Origin: Dreissena polymorpha
Lineage: Eukaryota > Mollusca > Bivalvia > Myida > Dreissenidae
Direction of reading: 5' to 3'
Length of the DNA: 64,000 nucleotides
NCBI RefSeq assembly: GCF_020536995.1
Contig: NC_068367.1
Coordinates: forward strand, 66,723,192 to 66,787,191
The translations under genes were made by a program, and so were the position numbers. The notes beneath the pieces are model-generated. The model was not told the origin of the DNA, made no database searches, and saw nothing but the letters and a program-made list of their open reading frames with translations. Positions 54,000 through 64,000 of the stretch are shown piece by piece. How positions within the stretch are numbered: position 1 is the stretch's first letter; every line of letters begins with the position of its first letter.

Positions 54000-56900
54000 C
54001 TTCGAAACACGACAATAAGGTTCATATAGAAGACATTTAAAAATTAGACATATCATTTTTATTAACTTGATAAACGTTACTTTTTTAATATGTCGTCATT
54101 TGAATTTTCAAAAACCAATATCCATTTGATTAACTGAAACAATGCAAATTGACCGTGTCCGAAGCGGTTTGGAGGGAGAATACTTTTCTTAATTTGATTG
54201 GGCTCTCACTGCCTCTTGCTGGGCTACGGGGCCTCCCCATTTTGCTCTAAAAAGAGACCTATACTTAGCACTGATTTACTTTAAGAATTGAACATAATAT
54301 AATGAGTGTACAGACTAGATACATTAATCATGGTGTGCCATCCCAATTCTGTTTAGATTACATAGTTGTGTCACTATGATAACTCCGGGAAATAAAGGTA
54401 AACAATTAAACAACCATTAATTTGATAAAGCAGCCCTTTTTTAAAATTATATATGAATCTTTTATTATAGTAACAATCATTTAAAGTTTCCCAATAAGAT
54501 ATTACATGATTTCAACAGAGACCATTGTCTACGCATTATGTTATCATTTGTGCAATATATCTCATAACAAAAACACAAAAAGTATTGAATTTGTTTTAAT
54601 TAAAAGCGAGAACTGACAAGTCTAGTGTTTTTACAATATATATGTGGGCAAAGAATGTAATTCTTTAAAGAATATACACCATCTTATTCAAATGTGCATC
54701 TCTTGACGAGGAATTTGGGAGCTCATTAAATAAAATAATTAAGTTACTCATTATAATTAAGAGCAAACAATCCATAAACAACTTTTTCTAATTTACATGG
54801 ATTTTAATAAAATTATCTGATTGTTTAAATTTACATATGGAACACATTTTTTTGTATTCTTATTTAATTTACTTTTTTTTACTGTAAATTTCTTGTAATG
54901 TTTCAGTTGTTATGATACATATTGATATATATGCATATTGGACAACTTTAATTTAGTTTATATGTAGTTTGAGACAACCCCCACATTCCTGAATATGGGT
55001 CACCACATGTCTGGTATTTACTAAATCACGAGTTGCAACTTTAATGCATTTTTATATGGTACGCATCAATATGGTTTCTGAGCGTTCTTACTTTTGTAAA
55101 GGACACACTATACTAAAATATTACATCAATGAACATTGTGTTTACCAAACAAAATCTGCAAAATTCAAGAAACCATACGTCTGCACTTTTCCTTTCAACA
55201 CTAAAACGGTGCGTACATAATGTGACCTTGTTTTTCTTTCGAAAAAAGAAACAGTTGTAAACCGTGACACATGTCAACAAAAACACGAATCGACTGAAAA
55301 AGGTGTTTATTATGGTTTAGTTATTTTAATTTTATTTTTTGATGTTAAAAATACACGATGGATACTTAAATATTGGTTAAGTATGATAAATGGTTATTTA
55401 CCTTTTTTATTTTTATATTTTATGGTGTAGATTAACCTGAGTTAATATAACAATCAAAACAGTAGGGCATGGAACGGCAGATCAACATTGTTAATTTTCG
55501 GATAAACTTTCTGGATTTTGCCAAGGTATATTTTTTCATAGATTTTCAGTTTGTTTGCTTCAAGAAGTAGTATGTGGAATAAAAAAATTCCTGTAAAAAG
55601 AATATTTCATCAATCATAACGTGATTATAAGACGTATTGGCTCTCATAATGACGATTTTAGCGGATATTTCTGTCTGTTACACAGTTGTCAAAATCTTAA
55701 ACGCTTCACAATTTATCTGTCAAATCATTTCTTATTATACGATTTTAAAATGACATCAACTGTAGTAACACATCTTTGATAAAGTTTAGTGCTTATATGC
55801 TTCTCAAAGTTTTTTACTTTTACTTTATTTATTTTTAAGATGATTGTATAACTGTTGATCAATTGATAACTGAAACAGAGCTCCAGATAAGGTTTTGTGA
55901 AATTCTTAAATTACTACCAGATTTTCAAAAAGAATTCTTAACTCTGAAATTTTATTCTTAACTTACTACTAAGTATTGGAAAATAATTCTTATTTTCTCT
56001 AAATGACCTAAAAATAAATAATGATGGCTATTTTCATGCAAAAAAAAATCAAAGTAAACATACTAGCAACTTTATTTATAAGAGTTCAACAGCGTCTTTT
56101 CAGTATTTTACAATTTTATTTTTCAAATACCTTCATATGCCCAAACTGTGCTTAGATTGCATGCCTTAGATGAATTTTTACATATTTCACAATTAAAACA
56201 GGTCTCCCTTTCAATCTTTTCAACGATTAGCCACGGGACTTGTGCCTTTCACTCGTTCAATGTTTTTTGTGTGTTTAAGTTTGGACCCGGCGTGTCGCGT
56301 TTTTGTTTAGCTTTTCCGACTGTGTCGGCAACTGAACATACAACATCGTACAAGATCTTTTTTATAATGTCTTTCTAAGCATTTAACTTCGGCTCACTTT
56401 GCGTACAATATGTTAAAAGCGTGTTTTTAGGACGCTCTCTGGGCGCCGCCATTTTTTTTTTGACAGATAGGCTGTATACGCCACTTTTGTTGGAAAAAAA
56501 ATGCGCTTTGTTAAACAAACCCGAAAAACATTCTATATAAGCACCGCAAAGATCTTTAATACGCGGAAAGAACTCAATAAAAATCGATACGAACCAATGT
56601 AAAAATAATATTCGTAACTTGATTTTGTAATTCTTAATGGTACGACAAGATTTTAAAATAAATACGTAACGGACTTGAAAATAATTCGTAATTACGAAAA
56701 TACGACCCTTATCTGGAGCTCTGCTGAAAGACTGTCAAATGAATATGGAATTAGGGTTGTAGTAGATACAGTCAAGATACCATTACCGGATCATTACCCA
56801 TAGAGGATCATTTTCATGTTCAAGAATGCGTTTCCCGATAAATAGTTGTCAGTTTTGGATGATATTTTGAACACAGCATTTTCAATCCCATATAGAAAAC

Positions 56901-57555
56901 AATTAATAACAAAAAACAAATGAATATAATTTATAACTGGCAATGTAATTTGGGCATTGTAAACAACACAGTTCATGTTTCGACAGTTCAAATAGCGTGG
57001 TAGAGGCCCCCTGAGTGGTTTCGATCACGTGATCTGTTATGGCTACAACTGATCTGTTAATGCATGAATTCTGCTGCGAAAAAAAAGGTATCACAAATAC
57101 ATTTTGCCTGCGTTTAAAATAAGACTATATGCTGAATCAGTGAGCAAAGGTAATATTTAATCAAACTGATGTAAAAGAAGTCTCAAAACATTTATTCCTT
57201 TTTACCAGAACAACTTTATTACGCTACTGATCCTGTAATGGTAACTTGACTGTACATGTATAATAAAATTTGTGTTACAAATCTGTGTGCAATCCTGTAA
57301 TGGACTGTAAGCAATGGCAATTCTATTTGTAACACCAGAATTAATGAATGCGTTATCAATGTCAGTTAAGTGTTCATGATCAAGTTGAAATTAAAACAGT
57401 GATGCGCAAAGATAATGATTCATTAAAACAAATATAGAAATATAGAATGTAGAACAACACAAATTTGGAAGTCACTTTAGAGACTATAGTTTCCAGTTTA
57501 AGACAATTTAAAGGTTGTCTGCTCATATGTTTTGGAATATTGGTTAGATTGTTTC
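54000..57555. other. No gene recognised
   Basis: AT-rich DNA with chance ORFs only; no upstream exon of the mosaic gene could be supported. Confidence 0.4.
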
Positions 57556-57561
57556 CTGATT

Positions 57562-59639
57562 CAGGCTTTCTACTGGTCCCTACTTTTCCCTATTTTTCCC
57601 TACTTTTTTTCTTAACCCTACTTTTCCCTACTTTTTTCAAAAATAGCCCTATTATCCCTACTTTTTCATTTTGCAAGTAAAATAAATAAAATGTAAAATA
57701 AAGGCTTACATGATTCTTCTTTAGATATTTTCAGAATTTCCATCCATTATGAATCTTTTGTAATGAGTACAGTTCAGATGTGTTTGGGGGATCACCTTGT
57801 GATGTCCATCCTTGAAAGCACCATGGTTCCTTGGCTAGTCAGTACAGAGTGAGACATACTGGTCTTTAGGTAAGATTATATCTTTTTACACTGTGAAAAT
57901 ACATGTATGTTCTATTTAATCATAACATATGTGCTTCTCCAAATAGAGGTGACAGATATGCACGCTTTAGCTAGACTTTATACTGCAAAGTTTCTTTTTA
58001 TCCCAATGATACTACTAACTGAGGGAACCCACAAATGCCCTGCGGTGTTTTAAACCTTAAAAGGGTTTAATTCGTAATTGCAGCTGCTGCTTTGCTTTCT
58101 TACAAAATACTTTTTAAGTTTATATGTTAAGTCACTTTTCTGAACTGTCATATTAATCATTAATAATTTTGTATGACACCACAAAAAAGGGAGGGGTTAT
58201 TTGCCATTGTTTGTCTGTCCGTCCATCTGACTGTCCATAGCCCAAAGTTTGTGTCGCGCAGAACTCAAAAGTATAACTGCTAGAGCCATCTTTCTGTGAC
58301 TAGTTGTCAGCATGTGAACTTGTATACCTGAGTATTTTGATGCAAGTGTATAGATATCTATGGAGTTATGGCCCCTGATTTAGCGGGGCATCTATGTCCT
58401 ATGGACACACATATACTTTGAAATTAATACATTGATTAGAATTTGATTAAAACCGTGGCATTTGTAGTTTGATATAAGACACTGCATTGACCAACTGCTT
58501 TGACCAGCCTTTTGCTTTGTGCCAATACCATGTTGCAGCAGTGACATACTAACAACTTGGATCCATACAATGTCCATTTTAATACTATAATTAGTCAGTT
58601 TCACTAACATAAAAATTACTCGTAACCACTCTTAATCATTCAATTTGTATATGCATTTGCGTTAAATGGCGGACATTTGTGTTTACTTAATTCTTTAAAA
58701 CATTCATTGTCAATATTGGCAGTATTTTGGTTTTGAAAAAGAAATCATAATAATAATAGATTATTGACTAATGGATAGAATTGGAACATGCAAAGATCTA
58801 TCAATATAATATGTTTTTACATTGTAAAGTATACTAAAAATGTGAAAATCTTAAAATTTTCTCTTCTTTTTAGACCTCATTTTAACTTTTTGTGCTCTGA
58901 GAATAGCAGTTTTTTGCCCCTAAAATGTCTAGAATTTGTTTACGGTCGGGGGGCTTCGCTCCCCTGGCCTCCCTACCAGGGCCTTGCCCTGGACCCACAA
59001 GGTTGGCGGCCCCCCTTGATCCCTGGGCTAATCAGTTACTATTCCACATAATCCTTTGCAATCATAATGACAACCCTGTTTGGTTTGAAACTACTTTTGC
59101 TTAACCCTTTACTCCATGTATACTCATTTTAACACCTTAGCAAACTGAATAGACCTTAGTCTCTGTTGGCTTATACAGTAATAATAAAAATATAATTCTT
59201 CACTTTTGCCTGTGGTGAGAAAATTCTTTGTTTTAGTTCTAATGCAAGAATACTTATTAACTTATATTTTCATACTGGGTGAAGTTTAGTACATATTTAT
59301 GGAGGAAAGGGGTAATACTTAGAGCTTTTGTTCTTTGCTTTATAAGATCAACAGTGTATGTTTTGAATGTCATGTTAATTATTGTATTCCATTCTGTTAA
59401 ATGAGAAATAAAAATTTCAGGTGCCTATATTTCAAGGATGGGCAGATCAAGGCATTCTCACAGCATCAGATGGACTAGGATATGTATCAATTTAACGTTT
59501 ATTCCTGCTAAAAAATTGTAATAATTTTCTTATTTAGCCCTACTTTTTAACAGTAAAAATCCCTACTTTGCCCTACTTTTTGCTAAAATCTTGCCCTACT
59601 TTTGCCCTAGTTTTTTGTGGAGAGGCAGTAGAAAGCCTG
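57562..59639. mobile_element. 2.1-kb non-autonomous DNA transposon with CCCTACTTTT arrays
   Basis: Perfect 14-bp inverted ends (CAGGCTTTCTACTG at 57562, CAGTAGAAAGCCTG at 59626) are flanked by the direct repeat CTGATT on both sides. Just inside each end lies a run of ccctactttt repeats in the same, not inverted, orientation (57577-57665 and 59537-59610). No transposase ORF was seen. CAG-type ends and a short duplication suggest a hAT-like relative, although hAT elements normally duplicate 8 bp. Another interspersed repeat is nested at 58185-58410. Confidence 0.75.
58185..58410. repeat. Interspersed repeat nested in the 2.1-kb element
   Basis: Runs from gggaggggttatttgccatt through tgtctgtccgtccatctgac to cggggcatctatgtcctatg. 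I recall this as a common bivalve repeat; its class is unknown to me. Confidence 0.6.
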
Positions 59640-59644
59640 CTGAT

Positions 59645-60695
59645 TCAATACTTGTGCGGGCATTTTTTTTTATTTGTAATATATTATGTTTAAATATAAT
59701 TAAAACCACACATATATATTTTGCAATAATTTTGTTAAGGCCTGTATCTTGTTGTTTCAGTGAAGAACTCCAATGATATACATGTAGGGGCATGTGTCCA
59801 AAGCTGATCCACATCATAACATACTGATTGGGAATAATGACATAGTACCAAAAGATGTGCTTATACTGTAATTAGCAGGTATGGTATGACTTACACCATG
59901 TATTGTTTACCTCATTTGTGTTTAGTATTTATTCTATTTTTTTCCATTAGTAAAAACAACATATGATTTATTGATTATCTTATCCATGGCATGCGGATGT
60001 TTAAAAAAAACTAACAGAATTTATTAAACAAAAATGCCTTAGCTCTTTTCACTATGCATATCTGGATGGAACAGAAATAAATTATGTACAAAACAAAAAT
60101 CTTATTTTCATGTTGATAACAGTGTATCATTTGATTAATAATGTGTTGTGTTATATATTTTTATTGCAGAATTTCACAAATGAACCTGGCAGATCCTGGT
60201 GCAACCTTACCTTACCATGTTTACATCTAACCGTCAGTTTGAGCTGTATGTGGGTGGTAACACGGACTATATACATGTATTGCCCAGTAATTGTCTTGTG
60301 ATGGACCTTTTTAACATATCAAGTATTTAATTGAAGACTTAAGAGGTCAGTTTTCATCAAAGAATTTAAAAATACAGTTTTATTTATAAGGGTGAATATG
60401 TGGTTATAATGGCATTGATGTATATCTTGTGTCTGTTTTTTAATCAGCCTTTCATCAATAATTATGAATATTAAGCATGATAAAGTATTTTAAGGGAATA
60501 TAATGAAGACATGTTATGTTGTTTCTGCACAAGCATTTGAATACAAGAAATTCTATGCTCACTCAGCACTGTTTTCACATTGTCAATGAATTTGCTTGTT
60601 TTAGTTTCCAAATCTGTCTGTCTCTAGCTCCCTGTGAATAATGTACTTTTTTACATTGCATCCATTGATTTTAAATGGGGTGTATTATGCACATG
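59645..60695. other. No gene recognised
   Basis: AT-rich DNA with short chance ORFs. Confidence 0.4.
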
Positions 60696-60699
60696 TCAC

Positions 60700-60930
60700 A
60701 CTTTTTTACAAAAACATCAAGGTCAAAGGTAAAATATATGGGTCAAAATCATAACTTTTGCAATATTGAAGATAGCAACTTGATATTTGGCATGCATGTG
60801 TACCTCAAGGAGCTGCACATTTTGAGTGGTGAAAGGTCAAGATCATCCTTCAAGGTCAAAGGTCAAATATATGGGTCAAAATCGCTCAAAAGGGGACATT
60901 GTGTATTGTGTTTTACAAACACATACCTTG
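60700..60930. repeat. Interspersed repeat (ggtcaaggtca family), copy 2, partial
   Basis: Shares cataacttttgcaatattga, acttgatatttggcatgcat and tcaaaggtcaaatatatggg with 40298-40560. It lacks that copy's starting hairpin and instead duplicates the ggtcaaaatc segment at both edges. Confidence 0.75.
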
Positions 60931-60934
60931 TTAT

Positions 60935-61460
60935 GTTATGTAATGGCCTTTCAATCATATTATTTTTTTATGAAATACGCTGGATTTGTCTTTTCATTTC
61001 ATCCATGATATCATTATGTTTTTTTGCCTGTTACATTTTGCGACCCTATGTACATGTTAAGCAGTTAAACCATTTACAACGGCATTTGTGGCGAGGCTTA
61101 CAGTCATAAGGTAGGTCATTACATGCACTGCATATCATAAAATCGTTTGGCTTTTATTGACAAAATTTGCGAAATCGGTGTTAAAGACTAAACATGAAAA
61201 GTGTCGCAACTTCGTCCCCACCTGGGAATTCAGAGCTCAAATTTCAGATTATAATGTGTCAAATTTTACACTTGTATAATGAAGAAGTAATCTCTTGACA
61301 AGATGGTGCTGTCCTGATCTCGTGCCAAGCCACAAATGATTCTTGTTTTGGTTTAAAACAACATATAAACGAAGATTTTGTTAATGTACTTTGTTTTAAA
61401 TTCTGTTCTTTGAAAAATGCATAATAAGTCATCAACTATTATAATTTTATGAAAATATTA
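60935..61460. other. No gene recognised
   Basis: AT-rich spacer. Confidence 0.4.
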
Positions 61461-61462
61461 CT

Positions 61463-61711
61463 TTATTTTTGGTTAATGCAGTTATTGATAGAAGTGTAGC
61501 CATCAGATTTCCAATCGTCTGCAAGATTAGATTTCCCAGAATCACTGTATAAATATACTGAACCTCCACTTGGTCTATATGGGGGCTCATATGAAACGCT
61601 TATGTTTTGTTCAAGTATATCTGCTGCTTCTTTGTCAGTTAAAATGCGTTCGGTTTTCGAAAACAGAATGGCCCCGGAACCGCCTCCATACAGTTTATTA
61701 TTGTTATCCAT
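61463..61711 (-). CDS. Small uncharacterised ORF, 82 codons
   Basis: Starts at an ATG 25 bp after the mucin-like frame ends. Hydrophilic: MDNNNKLYGGGSGAILFSK, then TDKEAADILEQNISVSYEPP, then SVYLYSDSGKSNLADDWKSD. The DDWKSDGY stretch resembles a motif I associate with invertebrate transposon-linked proteins, but I cannot name the family. The last residues (TSINNCINQK) look unlike the rest and may be past a true exon end. Confidence 0.35.
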   Translation of the reverse strand: MDNNNKLYGGGSGAILFSKTERILTDKEAADILEQNISVSYEPPYRPSGGSVYLYSDSGKSNLADDWKSDGYTSINNCINQK

Positions 61712-61759
61712 TACTTCGGAGCCTTTAATTATAGTTTAATTAGTATATGCACATTTACT

Positions 61760-63998
61760 GTTGGTTGTGATTTTCTTTCTTGATGTTGAATTGGGTGTGG
61801 TGGTGGTGGGTGTTGGCTGCTTGATAGTGATGCATGAAGCGGGTGTTGTCTGCTTGATGGTGATGGATGAAGTGGGTGTTGGCTGCTTGGTGGTGGTGGA
61901 TGTTGGCTGCTTTTTGGTGATGGATGAAGTGGGTGTTGGCTGCTTGGTGGTGATGGATGAAGTGGGTGTTGGCTGCTTGTTGGTAGTGGGTGTTGGCTGC
62001 TTGGTGGTGGTGGATAAAGTGAGTGTTGGCTGCTTTTGGTAATGGATGAAGTGGGTGTTGGCTGCTTTTTGGTGATGGATGAAGTGGGTGTTGGCTGCTT
62101 TTTGGTGATGGATGAAGTGGGTGTTGTCTGCTTGGTGGTGGTGGTGGATGAAGTGGGTGTTGTCTGCTTGATGGTGATGGATGGAGTGGGTGTTGACTGC
62201 TTTTTGGTGGTGGGTGTTGGCTGCTTGGTGGTGGTGGATGAAGTGGATGTTGGCTGCTTTTTGGTGATGGATGAAGTGGGTGTTGTCTGCTTGGTGGTGA
62301 TGGATGAAGTGGGTGTTGGCTGCTTGGTGGTGGTGGGTGTTGGCTGCTTAGTGGTGATGGATGAACTGGGTGTTGTCTGCTTGATGGTGATGGATGAAGT
62401 GGGTGTTGTCTGCTTGGTGGTGGTGGATGAAGTGGGTGTTGTCTGCTTGATGGTGATGGATGGAGTGGGTGTTGGCTGCTTTTTGGTGGTGGGTGTTGGC
62501 TGCTTGGTGGTGGTGGATGAAGTGGATGTTGGCTGCTTTTGGGTGATGGATGAAGTGGGTGTTGTCTGCTTGATGGTGATGGATGAATGGGTGTTGTCTG
62601 CTTGATGGTGATGAATGGAGTGGGTGTTGACTGCTTTTTGGTGGTGGGTGTTGGCTGCTTGGTGGTGGTGGATGAAGTGGATGTTGGCTGCTTTTTGGTG
62701 ATGGATGAAGTGGGTGTTGTCTGCTTGGTGGTGATGGATGAAATGGGTGTTGGCTGCTTGGTGGTGGTGGGTGTTGGCTGCTTGGTGGTGATGGATGAAC
62801 TGGGTGTTGTCTGCTTGATGGTGATGGATGAAGTGGGTGTTGACTGCTTGGTGGTGATAGATGAAGTGGGTGTTGACTGCTTGGTGGTGCTGGGTGTTGT
62901 CTGCTTGGTGGTGATGGATGAAGTGGGTGTTGTCTGCTTGATGGTGATGGATGAAGTAGGTGTTGTCTGCTTGGTGGTGGTGGATGAAGTGGGTGTTGTC
63001 TGCTTGATGGTGATGGATGGAGTGGGTGTTGGCTGCTTTTTGGTGGTGGGTGTTGGCTGCTTGGTGGTGGTGGATGAAGTGGATGTTGGCTGCTTTTGGG
63101 TGATGGATGAAGTGGGTGTTGTCTGCTTGATGGTGATGGATGAATGGGTGTTGTCTGCTTGATGGTGATGAATGGAGTGGGTGTTGACTGCTTTTTGGTG
63201 GTGGGTGTTGGCTGCTTGGTGGTGGTGGATGAAGTGGATGTTGGCTGCTTTTTGGTGATGGATGAAGTGGGTGTTGTCTGCTTGGTGGTGATGGATGAAA
63301 TGGGTGTTGGCTGCTTGGTGGTGGTGGGTGTTGGCTGCTTGGTGGTGATGGATGAACTGGGTGTTGTCTGCTTGATGGTGATGGATGAAGTGGGTGTTGA
63401 CTGCTTGGTGGTGATAGATGAAGTGGGTGTTGACTGCTTGGTGGTGCTGGGTGTTGTCTGCTTGGTGGTGATGGATGAAGTGGGTGTTGTCTGCTTGATG
63501 GTGATGGATGAAGTAGGTGTTGTCTGCTTGGTGGTGGTGGATGAAGTGGGTGTTGGCTGCTTGATGGTGATGGATGAAGTGGGTGTTGACTGCTTGGTGG
63601 TGGTGGGTGTTGACTGCTTGGTGGTGGTGGGTGTTGTTTGCTTGGTGGTGATGGATGAAGTGGGTGTTGTATGCTTGGTGGTGATGGATGAAGTGGCTGT
63701 TGTCTGCTTGGTGGTGATGGATGAAGTGGGTGTTGTCTGCTTGGTGGTGATGGATGAAGTGGGTGTTGTCTGCTTGATGGTGATGGATGAAGTGGGTGTT
63801 GTCTGCTTGGTGGTGGTGGATGAAGTGGGTGTTGTCTGCTTGATGGTGATGGATGGAGTGGGTGTTGGCTGCTTTTTGGTGGTGGGTGTTGGCTGCTTGG
63901 TGGTGGTGGATGAAGTGGATGTTGGCTGCTTTTGGGTGATGGATGAAGTGGGTGTTGTCTGCTTGATGGTGATGGATGAATGGGTGTTGTCTGCTTGA
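61760..63998 (-). repeat. Higher-order minisatellite; minus strand reads as a Pro/Thr/Ser mucin-like repeat
   Basis: Units of 33 bp (gtgatggatgaagtgggtgt then tgtctgcttggtg) alternate with 24-bp units. On the minus strand one frame reads KQTTPTSSITI and KQPTPTTTT, the composition of a mucin PTS region. A frame of this type ends at a TAA at 61736-61738 after TPNSTSRKKITTNSKCAYTN. A higher-order block of 557 bp is repeated (62587-63143 and from 63144), and the second copy has about 279 bp of extra units. A gatgaatggg variant, one base short, recurs once per block and shifts frame each time. The plus-strand ORFs (VGVVCLMVMDE repeats) are probably shadows. The array continues past the window edge. 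Confidence 0.85.
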
Positions 63999-64000
63999 TG

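Noticed and set aside
61761-63998. Plus-strand ORFs reading VGVVCLMVMDE repeats, up to 284 codons
   Set aside because: They switch frame with each repeat block, have an implausible composition and exist because the repeat lacks stops in that frame. The minus strand gives the mucin-like reading.

Overview
The window is AT-rich, intron-rich animal DNA dense in small palindromic transposons and minisatellites. The gene families, the repeat families (recalled from memory, not searched) and the mollusc-type CR1 LINE point to a bivalve, probably a heterodont such as a dreissenid mussel. No bacterial features (operons, Shine-Dalgarno sites, CRISPR) are present. Almost all short ORFs in the window are chance or repeat-derived.

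Layout. 1.65-5.0 kb (-): a broken DIRS-type tyrosine-recombinase retroelement with a 438-bp palindromic MITE inserted in it. 5-15 kb: mostly unassigned sequence with two coding-length minisatellites, a tRNA-like SINE and a decayed tRNA-Val. 15.2-24.35 kb (+): the first six exons of a concentrative nucleoside transporter (SLC28/CNT family), running into a 100-N gap; its second half is not seen. 24.6-26.3 kb: a 1.7-kb element with inverted ends. 26.9-29 kb: a cluster of foldback MITEs. 29.57-35.75 kb: a 6-kb satellite block in which a 64-bp and a 34-bp repeat alternate A-B-A-B. 36-43 kb: more MITEs, a CCGG-rich element and one exon resembling a secreted cystine-knot factor of the Spaetzle/neurotrophin kind. 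43.9-54 kb (-): exons of a secreted, mucin/SCO-spondin-like mosaic gene (TIL - VWC-like - LDLa - Pro/Thr linker - WxxW domains), interrupted by a nearly intact CR1-like LINE. 54-61.5 kb: little, apart from a 2.1-kb inverted-repeat element. 61.7-64 kb: a higher-order minisatellite whose minus strand reads as a Pro/Thr/Ser mucin-like repeat.

The host genes do not form a pathway. The SLC28 gene would take up nucleosides at the plasma membrane; the mosaic gene and the cystine-knot exon would be secreted. Both larger genes carry indels or in-frame stops in several exons, although the LINE next to the mosaic gene keeps a 972-codon open frame. That contrast argues that at least part of the damage is real decay rather than sequencing noise. 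No wholly new system is established. The best leads are the 2A-bearing LINE, the MITE ends lying on splice sites of the mosaic gene, the A-B-A-B satellite with a duplicated junction, and the frame-tolerant mucin-like array.
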